Shown here one piece after another: positions 1 through 9,676 of a stretch of DNA of 64,000 bases. Each line of letters begins with the position of its first letter. The first letter of the stretch is position 1. The stretch lies in assembly GCA_026225945.1 (NCBI GenBank), contig JAMJFZ010001222.1:1-64000 (forward strand), written 5' to 3'. The translations under genes and the position numbers were made by a program. This DNA comes from Cricetomys ansorgei (Eukaryota; Chordata; Mammalia; Rodentia; Nesomyidae). Below the pieces are notes generated by a model, which saw nothing but the letters and a program-made list of their open reading frames with translations, was not told the DNA's origin and ran no database searches.

Positions 1-194
1 TTTTTCTTAGGAACTAAAGGCGTAAAACCACCACTGCCTGAATACTGGAATTAAAGATGTTTACCAACATTCTTATTACCCTAGAGTAGCCTTGCTTAAC
101 AGATTAAAGGATTAAATATTCCTCTACACACCACACCTGACCTGGTTTAAAATTCTTAACTTCATTATCACTCTTTACCTAAATACTCCTCTAC

Positions 195-371
195 AATGGT
201 TCAGAAGTTAGGAGTGTGTATTGTTCTTGCATAACCCACATCAGACGGCTCACAACTGCCTGCAGCTCCGGGGGATCGAGGACTCTGGCTTCCTCTGGTG
301 CCTGTAGCTCATATACCCACACACAGAGACATACACACATGCACATATTTGAATAAATAAATAAAAAATCT
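195..371 (+). mobile_element. B2 SINE, internally deleted
   Basis: The stretch keeps the B2 head (a degenerate GGCTCAGAAGTTAGGAG part), the 'aacccacat..ggctcacaactgcctg' body and the A-rich AATAAATAAATAAA tail. The segment between head and body is shortened, so this is an old copy. B2 elements are tRNA-derived, RNA polymerase III-transcribed rodent SINEs. Confidence 0.75.
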
Positions 372-497
372 TCACACGAACCATACAAATGATGAAGAAG
401 TACCTGGAAAAATGTTCAGCATCATGATCAGTTAGGAAAACAGAAGTCAAAAACATAATGACATAGCATCTTACCTTGGTTAGAAGGACTTCTGTCA

Positions 498-935
498 AAA
501 AGATAACAAATGCTTAAACTGAAGAGAAAAAAACAAACTCATGCTATTGGTGGGGATGTAAAGTGGCCCACCCATTATGGAGCACACTCAAAAGCTGAAA
601 CAAAGCTGTCAATCCAATATTCCACTCCTAGCTCTATACCAGAGAGAAGTAAACAAATCATGATTGGATGTAAAGTGGCCCACTCACTGCTGCTCAATCC
701 TGTTCTACTGCAGCACTAGCACTCACTTAACAAGCCAACCAGGGCTCATCAACCAATAAAATGGATAAAGAACGCATGTTGTGTATACAGAGTCAACCAA
801 AGTTATTCAGTTATTCAGCTAAATGAATTAAATTCTGTAATTTTTCAGAAACATGGATGGAACTGGAGAACATCATGGAAACAAGCCAAGCTCAGTATGC
901 TGTATTCGCATCTTCTCACTGATATGTAAACAACA
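498..935 (+). mobile_element. LINE-1 3' fragment (end of ORF2 / 3' region), old
   Basis: The order of landmarks matches the 3' part of mammalian L1: a 'tgctattggtggggatgtaa' segment, then 'ccaatattccactcctag', then an 'aaatggataaagaa' part, then 'aacatggatggaactggaga', then a 'gccaagc' part. Stops and indels interrupt every frame, so it is a dead fragment. A short segment around 'gatgtaaagtggccca' occurs twice inside it (near 556 and 668), which points to a small internal duplication. Confidence 0.75.
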
Positions 936-937
936 GT

Positions 938-1296
938 GTTTGATTGCTATGAAAGACACCATGACCACAGCAAGTCTTATAAAGGAAAGCACTTAACTGG
1001 GGCTTGCTTATAGTTTTCAGAGATGTTGTCCATTATTATCACGGTGGGGTAATGATGACATGCAGACAACATGTTGTTGAAGAAGTAGCTGAGAGTTCTA
1101 TATCCAGATCTGCAGGTAACAGGGAGAGACAGACACTGGGCTTGGCTCGAGCTCCTGAAACCTCAAAGCCCACCTCCACTGACAAACTTCCTCCAACAAA
1201 GCTGCACCACCCAATCCTTTCAAACAGAGCCACTCCCTGATGACTACACATTCAAATACATGTGCCTATGGAAGCCTTTATTATTCAAACCACCAC
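938..1296 (-). mobile_element. Rodent LTR, family 2 (ERVL/MaLR-like)
   Basis: Read on the minus strand it starts TGGTGGTTTGAAT and runs through 'ggattgggtggtgcagctttg' and 'ctttgaggtttc' segments shared with the copies at 1,980, 18,907 and 63,297. The LTR class is inferred from the TG start, the length of about 360 bp and the way related copies end in CA. I could not assign a named family. Confidence 0.6.
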
Positions 1297-1372
1297 AGTC
1301 TCATAGCAGGTAACCAATGGTGACCACTACAGGATGGCAAGTCTAGAAGGGAAAAAGAGGCAATGTCCTAGG

Positions 1373-1739
1373 TGTCTATTGCTGTAATAAACACCATGAC
1401 CAAAAAGCAACTGGGGAGGAAATGGTTTATTCCTGCTGACAGCTTACAGTCCACCATGAAGGGAAGTCAGGGCAGAAACTCTAGGCAGGAACCTGGAATC
1501 AGGAACTGAAGCAGAGGCTGCTCACTGGCTTATTACCCACAGCTTGCTCAGTCTGCTTTTTATACCACTCAGGATCACCAGCACAGGGGAGACATCACCC
1601 ACAGTGGCCTAGGCCTTCCCACATTAATCACTAATCATGGCAATACCCCACAGACTTGCCTGCGGACAATCTTAGGAAGGCATTTTCTCAGTTGAGAGTC
1701 CCTCTTCCCCAGATATGTCTAGGTTTGTGTCATTGACAG
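1373..1739 (-). mobile_element. Rodent LTR, family 1 (ERVL/MaLR-like)
   Basis: This is the reverse complement of the LTR at 5,535-5,930. On the minus strand it begins TGTCAATGACACAAACC and ends AATAGACA, with the shared 'gggtgatgtctcccctgtg' and 'ttcctggtcctg'-type interior degraded by indels. The TG...CA ends fit an LTR. It lies head to tail with the family 2 LTR just to its left, both on the minus strand. Confidence 0.6.
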
Positions 1740-1979
1740 AAACCAGTAACCCTGATTTGATCATTACACATGGTATGTATATACTGAATAACCATATTCT
1801 ACCCTATCAGTATGTACAAAATATTATATATCAATTAAAAGCTTACATAGGAGTACAATAAAAATTACTGGGGCGAATATGATCAAAATACACCATGTAC
1901 ATGCTTAAAAGTGTCATGATGAAACCCGTCATGACCTATAGTAATTACCTATAGTGGTACACTATAAGTATACCTATAG
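1740..1979. other. AT-rich spacer, possible old repeat tail
   Basis: No gene is seen. The part 1,753-1,845 (gatttgatcattacaca, later tatatatcaattaaaa) resembles the 3' end of ancient mammalian transposon consensus sequences, but the match is too degraded to name. Confidence 0.3.
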
Positions 1980-2334
1980 TGGTAGATTGAATGACAATGA
2001 CCCCCAGCCTCGTGTATCTAATACTTGGTCCCCAGTTGGTAGAACTGCTTGGGAAAGATTAGGAGGCGTGGTCTTATTGGAGAAAGTATATCATTGGAGT
2101 TGGGCTTTTAGGTTTCAAAAGCCCATGCCATTCCCAGTTAGTATGCGCTCTGCTTCCTGTTTGTGGATCTAGGTGGAGGCTCTGAGCTGCTGCTCCATTG
2201 CTGTGCCTGTTGCCATGCTCCCTGACATGATAATCATGAACCCTCTAGAACTGAAGACCTCGATAAAATGCTTTCTTATATAAGTTGATTTGGACATGAT
2301 GTCTCTCCCCAGCAATAGAAAAGTAAATAAGACA
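1980..2334 (+). mobile_element. Rodent LTR, family 2 (ERVL/MaLR-like)
   Basis: It begins TGGTAGATTGAATGACAATG, passes through 'gattaggaggcgtggtctta', 'ggtttcaaaagcccatgcca' and 'catgataatcatgaac', and ends 'aaaagtaaataagaca'. The same landmarks occur in the same order at 18,907-19,245 and 63,297-63,655. TG/CA termini and a length near 355 bp fit an LTR. Confidence 0.65.
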
Positions 2335-2610
2335 TTGATATATGCTAATAAAATCATTATAGAGTTTTAAAAAAAGTATTTAAAAAACTATACCCTCTTC
2401 CTGTGATCTCTGGTCATAAATAGCATTGACATACATACCTTTCATCAATGTGCAAAGGTTATTTCATTGTCTGTTATATGAGTAGCAAATATTTTTTACA
2501 GCTTTTCATTTACCATTTGTTTTGTAAATTCGCTTCACAAATTCACTAGAATAAGTTCTATGCAAATGTTTTACTTTAGTTAGATCTAGTGTTTTAAGAA
2601 TAATTTTCGT

Positions 2611-2828
2611 TAGAGGTTGAGGTGATGGCTTAATAGGTAAAGCACCTGCCACACGAGCTTGAAGGCCTGAGCTCAGACCCCCAGCACCTACACAAAAAAT
2701 ATGGAGGGCACACTTGTAATCTCAGTGCTGGAGACACAGACACACGTGGATCCCTCAGGCTCTCTGAGGAGCCAATGTAGACTACCTGGCAAGCTGCGGA
2801 TTCCAGCGAGAGACTCTGTCTCAAAAGA
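2611..2828 (+). mobile_element. B4 SINE (ID-like head joined to B1-like body)
   Basis: A tRNA/ID-like head ('ttgaggtgatggcttaatag', 'aaagcacctgcca', 'gagctcagaccccc') runs into a B1-like body ('cacttgtaatctcagtgctg') and ends 'gagactctgtctcaaaa'. That fusion layout is typical of B4 elements. Confidence 0.7.
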
Positions 2829-2894
2829 ACTAGGAGAAGGAATGGCTCCTTAGCAGGAACAACACCCAAGGTTGTTGTCCTCTGGTCTACACAC

Positions 2895-2897
<3 letters not shown>

Positions 2898-2930
<33 letters not shown>
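2898..2930 (+). repeat. (GA)n microsatellite
   Basis: About sixteen GA dinucleotides follow an 'acacacatacag' segment just beyond the B4 SINE tail. Confidence 0.9.
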
Positions 2931-2931
<1 letters not shown>

Positions 2932-4667
2932 ATAGAATAAGTAAAGAGATAAATAAATGTCTAATTTTAGTTAGGTTCAATCCTATTTTGAGGTGATCAA
3001 ACAAATCTCCTATTTTGTTTTCTGCTATTGTGATTGCTTTGTTTTCATCAATCTTTGAGCCTTTCAAAGTGTGAGGTTTGCAGACCTTTAAAATATTGCT
3101 TATTTTCATGTTCATAGCCACAGGCTGGTTTTTGTAAATACAGTTCATGGAACATAGCTGTGCCCGAGTTGTGGGGGCGTATTTTTACATCACCAGAGCA
3201 GAACAGAGACAGTTGGGCCCACAGCCCTAAAATATTTAGCTTTCTGGCCTTTTACAGAAAGTGTTTGCCATTTCTTAATATAGGAAAAGAAAAATGCATT
3301 CGCCTATCTTGGCATAAACTGTGCAGAGAAAAAAATTCACTAGGGAAAAAGTAGACACAAGACGGCAGGTTTTTTCTCTTGCATAGTCTTCTCCCCTGGG
3401 GGAGCTGGGGTCTGTGCTTCTTTTCTATATTAATCACTACAGTCCTCCTTCAGGAACTCCGCAAATCTCTCATCATTTTCCTGCCAGGTTGGCCAGAAGC
3501 CGTGAATCTCCCACTTGTCCAGGTATTAATGAGGTGTGGGACAGTCTCTGGGGAGCCAGAGGCTGTAAAGAGCTTGGTCCTTTGTCTGACCTGGCCCTTG
3601 GGAAACCTAGATTCCACTACCACTCCGACCTGTCTTTCCCCTAGGACCAACAAGAACCCCTTCTAAGACTGGCATTTATCAGTTTTTAACCCGCTGAAAC
3701 AGGACCCAAAGGATTTTCCCCTAGAGTATTAAACAAAGGAATTTTCTACCTCAGCGTCTCCACAGGCTTTCCAGAGCTCCAGCTGTTTGGACTTGGTTTC
3801 TCAGGCACTGCAACTTTCTCCACGTTACTGATGAATCTCATCAGGCCACCCCTGCCATCAGAGAATACTTCCCTATCTTGCAGAGTGGCTATGAAGCACC
3901 GAATATTAAAGGAAAAAGCTTACAGAGAGCCTCATGAAAGGAGAGAGGCAAAAGGAAGCGGGGAAGGAAGCGTTTTCAGGTTGAGCCATATTATGATGAT
4001 GAACTCAAAAACACTTTGCAGATATTTAATTTACTTTCTGTTTTCATTATTTCCACATAATGTTAGGTCCTAAATTATAAACTCATGAGGCACACGGAAA
4101 ACCCAAGAACACTTGTGCATGACCAAAGCAGTAGAGATAGATACTGTGTGGTGTAGAAAAGTGGAGTCGCAGATACGGTTTTTCATCTTTATTTAAACTC
4201 ATTTATTCTTCTTCTCTTTTCAGTGCTAGAGATGAAACCCAGGAATTCGTGTGTGCTATGTGGAAGGCCACTCCCCTCTTAATTATTCAGTTCTTATACA
4301 GATGAGACCTTTCATTCTTGAAAACCCACACATAGAGAAGTCCATGACTATAGTGCAAAGCTCCTCCCACCTCTTATTGTCACCCCCCCCCAGTGCTCCT
4401 CCCCTGCCTCCTGTTTACCCTGCGTGAGACGCTACAACACTACGCCAGTATAGGTATCTACATGTGGCTTCCCTTCTTTTTGCATAAATATTTTGATATA
4501 TTCATTATTTTAAACCAAACATTTTCTCAGTGGTGTATCCCAGAAATCTTTCAAACAGCATCTAGTAAGCTTCCTCCTCCTCCTCTTATGGTTTCATAGT
4601 ATTTTATGGATAAACTTTGATCCATTATCATCATTATTTTTTGTTTGTTTGCTTATTTTGCTTTGTT
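2931..4667. other. Unique-looking intergenic DNA, no gene recognised
   Basis: The open frames here are short and lack splice or start signals that would support them. The segment 4,555-4,590 is a small TCC-rich patch and 4,381-4,391 a short C run. Nothing else can be supported. Confidence 0.6.
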
Positions 4668-4870
4668 TTTCAAAACAGGGTCTCTCTGTGTGCCTTGACT
4701 ATCCTGGAACTCACTCTGTAGACCAGGCTGGCCTCCAACTCCCCGAGCTCCGCCTGCTCTGCCTCCCAGGGTTGGGATTAAAGGCGTGCGCCCGCCCCCC
4801 CCGCCCCCCCAACCCCCCCAACCCCCCCATCACCCCCCCCCCGCCCCCCCCCCCCCCCCGCTGCCTGGCA
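4668..4870 (-). mobile_element. B1 SINE carrying an expanded C-rich tract
   Basis: Minus-strand B1: the + strand shows 'caggctggcctccaact', 'ctctgcctcccaggg' and 'gggattaaaggcgtgcg', then a long C/CG tract, then 'ctgcctggc', which is the B1 start. The tract therefore lies inside the B1 head and makes the element about 60 bp longer than usual. Confidence 0.85.
4790..4862 (+). repeat. C-rich low-complexity tract (G-rich on the minus strand)
   Basis: About 70 bp are almost only C, broken by single G, A or T bases. On the minus strand this gives many G runs of three or more. It replaces the normal GCCACCACGCC part of a B1 head. Confidence 0.9.
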
Positions 4871-4897
4871 TCTTACTCTTACAACCATTGTTGCTAT

Positions 4898-4972
4898 TTT
4901 CAGTGCTAGGGATTGACCTCGGTACCTTGGACATCCTCAGCAAGCACAGCCCTAATCTCCACCCTCTCCAAC
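4898..4972 (-). mobile_element. ID-type SINE (or ID half of a B4)
   Basis: The + strand carries 'gtgctagggattgacctcgg', 'ccttggacat' and 'cagcaagcacagccctaatc', the reverse complement of the tRNA-Ala-like ID core. It directly follows the minus B1, so the two may be one minus-strand compound SINE. Confidence 0.65.
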
Positions 4973-5061
4973 CCCTTACAATTTATTGGTTTTATATTGA
5001 TGTATTTTGAAGTTGCTTCTGATAGTGTTTTCTAATGAATAACCTTATACTTGGGTCAAAA

Positions 5062-5096
5062 AAATTATATATATATATACATATATATATTCTTTT
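5062..5096. repeat. (TA)n microsatellite
   Basis: An alternating AT tract with one 'ac' interruption; it is self-complementary. Confidence 0.85.
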
Positions 5097-5534
5097 TTTA
5101 AGTTTACCAGTATCGTAAATTTCTCATCTGAACAGTACGATAGAGCTTTCAGGTAACTGAGACAAAATTGGTCAGTTAATTTTTTAAGGATACAACTTAG
5201 AACGAGTATCTTTAACCAGAAAAACAAGAGGTGCACAGACTGATGGGTATGCACATTACAGGAGCCACCGATCATTTATTAAATATACTGAAGCATCCTC
5301 CAGAGAAGGATGGTCGGTGTTCTTGCTGACTCCATGTGTGCTCCACGCTTTATGTCCTTGCTCCTGAGCCCAGGAACCAATGAGGAATTAACCACAGCGA
5401 GCCTGCATGGGCTTCCTTCCTGTAGACCTGAGATGTGGGCTCTTCTGCCTACACTGAAAAGCTGAAGAAATTAACTCCATATACCTAAAAAAAATAGAAG
5501 GTAGGAGAATATTCTCCTAGTACTAGCTAGTTTC
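5097..5534. other. Spacer, no gene seen
   Basis: Ordinary AT-rich intergenic sequence between the (TA)n tract and the LTR element; no supported coding or RNA feature. Confidence 0.5.
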
Positions 5535-5930
5535 TGACCACTTGACACAAGCTATAATCATCTGCGAGGAGTGGACTTTCATTGAGAAAATGCCTTCATA
5601 AAATCAGGCTGTTGGCAAGCCTGTGGGCCATTTTCTGTAATTAGTGATTGAACTGGGAGGGCCCAGGCCACTGTGGGTGGTGCCATCCCTAGGCAGGTGG
5701 TCCTGGGTTCTATAAGAAAGCAGTCTGAACAAGCCATGAGGAGCAAGCAGCATCTTCCATGGCCTCTGCGTCAGCTCCCGCCTCCAGGTTCCTGCCCTGC
5801 TTGAGCTCCTGTCCTGACTTCCTTTGATGATGATCAGTGATGAGGAAATATCCCAAATAAACCTTTTCCTCCTCAATTTGCTTTTTAGTCACGGTGTTTC
5901 ATCACAGCAGTAGAAACCCTAACTAAGACA
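5535..5930 (+). mobile_element. Left LTR of the ERVL/MaLR-like element (family 1)
   Basis: It starts TGACCACTTGACACAAGC and ends CCCTAACTAAGACA, so it has TG...CA ends. An AATAAA lies about 75 bp before its right end (near 5,856), where an LTR poly(A) signal is expected. Other copies of this LTR in the window are at 1,373 (minus), 7,831 (fragment) and 62,433. Confidence 0.7.
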
Positions 5931-5934
5931 GAAA

Positions 5935-5951
5935 TGGGTACCAGGACACTG
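5935..5951 (+). other. Primer-binding-site-like sequence (leucine tRNA type)
   Basis: TGGGTACCAGGACACTG sits four bases after the LTR end. It resembles the TGGTACCAGGAGTGGGG type found after ERVL/MaLR LTRs, with an extra G and several changes. Confidence 0.5.
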
Positions 5952-6179
5952 ACTGTGTTGCTGTGACAGACCTGACCATGTTGTTTTCGGAAGGATTGTG
6001 GAAGGACTTTGGAATTTGGGGGCTAGAAAATTCATTGCGTGTTAAGAGCACAGTTCGGTAGGAGCTTGGAAGATGCGAATGTTGAGCAGCGCAGACCATG
6101 GAGGCCTTGTGAAGTTTCAGAGGGAACTTTAAAGTCTATCAAGGCCATTGGTTATTTGAATTAAGATTTTGTGGTTCAA

Positions 6180-6360
6180 GGAGCTGCAGAGATGGCTCAG
6201 TGGTTAAGAGCACTGACTTCTCTTCTAGAGGAGCTGGGTTCAGTTCCCAGTGGCAGCTCACACCTGTCCGTAACTCCAGTTCCAGGGTTATCTAGCAGCC
6301 TCACACAGATATACATGCAGGCAAAACACTAATGCACATAAAAATAAATAAACCTTAAAG
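6180..6360 (+). mobile_element. B2 SINE
   Basis: Near-complete B2: 'agagatggctcagtggttaa', 'gagcactgac', 'gctgggttcagttcccag', and an 'aaaaataaataaacctt' tail. A short G run follows at 6,361. Confidence 0.9.
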
Positions 6361-6490
6361 GGGGGGGTCCGTGGTTCTGGCCAACTGGGACTGAAGAATC
6401 AGCTGTGATTAATAAGAGACCAGAGCCACAGAAGTGAAAGCTTTGTGTTATTGGGATGATTTTTGATGTCCAGCTAGTGGTTAAGAAAAA

Positions 6491-6642
6491 ACCAGCATCT
6501 AATGGAGGTGCATGCCTTTAATCTCATCACTCAGGAGGCAGAAGCAGGCAGATCTCTGAGTTCGAGGCCAGCCAGGTCTATAGAGTGAGTTCCAGGACAG
6601 CCAGGGCTACACAGAGAAACCGTGTCTCAAAACAACAAAAAA
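6491..6642 (+). mobile_element. B1 SINE
   Basis: Near full length: 'ggtgcatgcctttaatctca', 'gttcgaggccagccagg', 'gagtgagttccaggacagcc' and 'gaaaccgtgtctcaaaa' before an A-rich tail. Confidence 0.92.
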
Positions 6643-6665
6643 GAAAAAGAGAAAAGAAAAGAAAG

Positions 6666-6842
6666 AACTGGAGAGATTGCTCAACAGTTAAGAGCACCAC
6701 TGCTCTTCCAGAGGACCTGGATTTGATTCCCAGAACCCACATGGCAATTCACAACTGTCTGTAACTCCAGTCCCAGGGGATCCGACACCCTCACATAGAC
6801 ATGCATGCGGGCAACACACCAAAGCATATAAAAAGTAGATAG
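6666..6842 (+). mobile_element. B2 SINE
   Basis: 'actggagagattgctcaaca', 'ctgctcttccagaggacctg' and 'cacaactgtctgtaactcca' are in B2 order; the tail is 'agcatataaaaagtagatag'. It sits directly behind a B1. Confidence 0.9.
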
Positions 6843-6861
6843 AAGGGTTTTTTTTAAGCAA

Positions 6862-6903
6862 AGGAAGAGGAGGAGGAGGAGGAGGAGGAAGAGGAGGAGG
6901 AGA
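6862..6903 (+). repeat. (GGA)n purine tract
   Basis: About thirteen GGA triplets with one GAA interruption, next to a B2 tail. Confidence 0.9.
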
Positions 6904-7690
6904 TAAGCATCATTGAGGTGAAATCTTCTGCTTCTGGGAATTGTTTCCTCAGAGTCAGCACATACAATCTGTGCTCAGAGGTGACCAAAAATTGTATCTC
7001 GAGCTGGCAGCCAAAATTGGTAATGTGTACGAGTCACCCAGGTTCTGAGTACTGGTACTAGTACTGGTTTTGAGGGCATGAAGGGGTTCTGAAAAGCAGC
7101 TGAGGCTTGTCACTATGGGAGGTTAGGAGAAGACACTGGAGAAGTGCAGTCTCAGTAGCAGTTAAAGGCCCAGGATTAAAGAGGTCATACAGAGAAGTTG
7201 ACACTTGGCACCATGAAGAGAACCCAGGAGAAGCTCAGTCACAGAAGGAGAGCCCCCTCCCCGGCATTTTGGAGATACCAGTACCATGGGATGACCCCCA
7301 AGAACAGCAGCAGCAATGGAGTAGAGCCTGCCCAGGCTTAGAAGATAAGCTGTGTGTGTTGCAGAGAGTAGAGTCAGAGAAGTGAGCCAAGCCTCTTGGA
7401 GGAGCCCAGAAGATCTTAAGTGAATCCAGACATTTGACATTGAGTTATTTATATTGTTGAAGTTTGGCTTTGCTTTGTTCAGACTGTGACTATGCCTTAA
7501 TTCTTCCCTCTTGAAGTAAGAAAGTATTCAATTTTAAGAACCCCAAAGTTGAGAGACTTTAAATATTTTAAAAACAGATTTTGGAGTTTAACAGAGACTT
7601 TAGATTTTAAAAGAGACTAGACATTTTAAGAAACAATTTTAAAGCGTTTAAATTTGTAAGGCTATAGGACTTTTTAAGTTTATAAATAAT
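6904..7690 (+). mobile_element. Internal region of the LTR element
   Basis: Landmarks shared with 59,640-60,240 include 'gtttcctcagagtcagcaca', 'ggcaccatgaagagaaccca', 'accatgggatgacc', a short CAG run and 'gataagctgtgtgtgttgca'. The CAG run has three units here against about seven to eight there. No retroviral protein frame is seen. Confidence 0.6.
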
Positions 7691-7695
7691 TTTTA

Positions 7696-7755
7696 TACTG
7701 TGTATATATAATATATAATATATATATATAATGTATATATAATATGTATATATTA
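7696..7755. repeat. AT-rich palindromic microsatellite
   Basis: An imperfect (TA)n tract with 'aatatataatatat' modules that can fold on itself. Confidence 0.85.
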
Positions 7756-7890
7756 ATGTGTGATCTTGGGGATGAACGAGAAAGGAACGGTTGCGGCTTA
7801 ACGGTGATGTGTTTGTCACATAGCTAGTTCTGTGTCACCTTGACACAAGCTATAGTCATCTGAAAGGAGGGATCCTTAATTGAGAAAACA

Positions 7891-9676
7891 GAGAAGGCAA
7901 AGAAGCTGATGAAAACCTTCCAAGACATTCAGGTCATTAACACCTCTTGGCAAGTTGCGTGTATCCTCAGGAGACAGTTGCTTTGGTCTCTTGAGCTACT
8001 ATCCGAGGTGCTGACAACAGTCCCACCAGCTGAAGCTTAATTGCTTTTCTAATTCCTGGGTGCATAAAAAAATCTATATATTAGCCTCCCAGGGATTATG
8101 AACAAAAGGCTAATGAGGGAATGAAAGAGGTAAACGCCACCCCCAGGTGGGAGCACTACTTAGAGAGACACAGGACCTGCAAGATTAGGTGGAGAAGGCG
8201 GAGGGATTGGTGCGTGAGGTGGTGGTGTTTACACATCGTCACAGATATTAAAAGATAATTCCCCTCTGTGCCAGGAATGGAGATCCTAGGCATACCAAGC
8301 ACAGGGGAGCAGAGGCATGTTGTCCTGTGTGCGCTGATACTGTATGAATGAATCCCCTGAGTACTTAAAGAAAGGCGAGGCTGTTGAAATGCTGTGGAGA
8401 AAGTTGTATCAAATTTCTTGAGTGGGCAGTTTCAGAAGCAGGATGGATTGCCATCTGCCTGAGCTGTAATCCTGCCAAAGGCTGGGAATAGACTGGGGAA
8501 CCTCCTGAGACCCTCGTGGTGTTCGAAGTTAAAACTTCAATGAAAACATTCATCCTGCTCTTGCTCTTTATCTCTGAGCTTCAGGGCACCTTGGGTTTAA
8601 ACTAAAGTAACATCACAGGTTATTCTGATTATTTTGTCTTCTCTAATGTCAGTTGCCTTCAAGTGTTGTTTTAATAAAAATGAGAACTTAATAACTTTCC
8701 CAACCTGTCCCTTACTTCCAAGCCCCACGTAGAAATACAACACAGAATGCAAATTCAGCAATCCCACTCATGACTCAGCGCCACACTGGCATTGAACAAG
8801 CTCCTTCTCCTTCACGTAAATATGTTTGAAATTTTTGATATTTTGCTACTAAAAAGAAACATTTTGATTTATACAAGATTTAAGTATAAACATGCTCATT
8901 TTTCCATGTCTATCCTTAGCTTCCTTTTCATTTTTAAAATGGCAGGTTTCAAATGGAAGAAACCATGCCATGTTGAGAGACTGAGACAGATATTCAACAA
9001 ATGCCAGAATATATTTTCCAATATTTTACATGGCCTCAGCATACAGTTGACTTGCGTGTGTGGCTGTGAGAACAGTCACTGTTGCTTCAGGGACATCCAG
9101 GTTTTCAAGCTGTCTGGGCTCAGAGAGTCTGGCCTATGAGGAGCCAAAGCAGTGTTCAAATAGCAGGTCACTAGACATGGTTCCCTGGAACACAGTAGTG
9201 CATCCTCATGAGGCGATACTTCCCCATAGCCTCTGGGAAAACAGCTCATTCTCCCCAAAGGTTGTCTGATTCTGCTTCTAAGCGCTGACTCATAACTTAT
9301 CTGATATTCCAAGCTTAGAGACTGCCTTCCAGTTCTTCTCCAAGCCTCACTCTAGGCAATGACTTGGCTCCAATCTCAAATCCGTATGAGAAAATGTTTA
9401 AGGTAAATAATATGATGTAACTGTTTGCCGATGCTCTATCTGAGCTCTGAGGCTGTATTTGTCGGGGGGCAATTGTACCTGTTACTTTTTCACTGGATCT
9501 TCTGCCTGGATGTTACTGAGACAGATTCTTGACTTGGAACTTGTTTAACACCTAACTCTAAGAGGTTAGGCAGGAAAAGAGAGAAAGGAAGATTTCTTCA
9601 TAGCCCCTTATCTGTTTGAAGCCTGGAGAACTGGACTAACATCTAGCAACTTCTATCCCATTCACTATCTAACATG
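7891..9676. other. Unique-looking intergenic DNA, no gene recognised
   Basis: A 115-codon open frame at 8,792-9,139 lies in AT-rich sequence, has no recognisable domain and is judged a chance frame. No SINE or RNA gene is recognised. Confidence 0.5.

Larger units (their letters stand above)
5535..7890 (+). mobile_element. Non-autonomous LTR retroelement, ERVL/MaLR-like, 3' LTR truncated
   Basis: A left LTR (5,535-5,930) is followed four bases later by a leucine-type primer-binding-site-like stretch, then about 1.9 kb of internal sequence, then the first 60 bases of a second copy of the same LTR (from 7,831: tgtgtcaccttgacacaagc). The internal part has no gag, protease or pol frame; its longest open frames are under 100 codons. 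Three SINEs (6,180, 6,491, 6,666) and a (GGA)n tract inserted into it later. The internal part 6,904-7,440 is homologous to 59,640-60,240. That this is one element is inferred from the order of parts. Confidence 0.6.

Noticed and set aside
7107..7385. 92-codon frame with a homologous frame at 59,943-60,221
   Set aside because: The two are matching parts of a dispersed retroelement without viral domains; similarity comes from the repeat and not from a gene family.
8792..9139. 115-codon frame
   Set aside because: AT-rich, hydrophobic by composition, without signal or domain; a chance frame.
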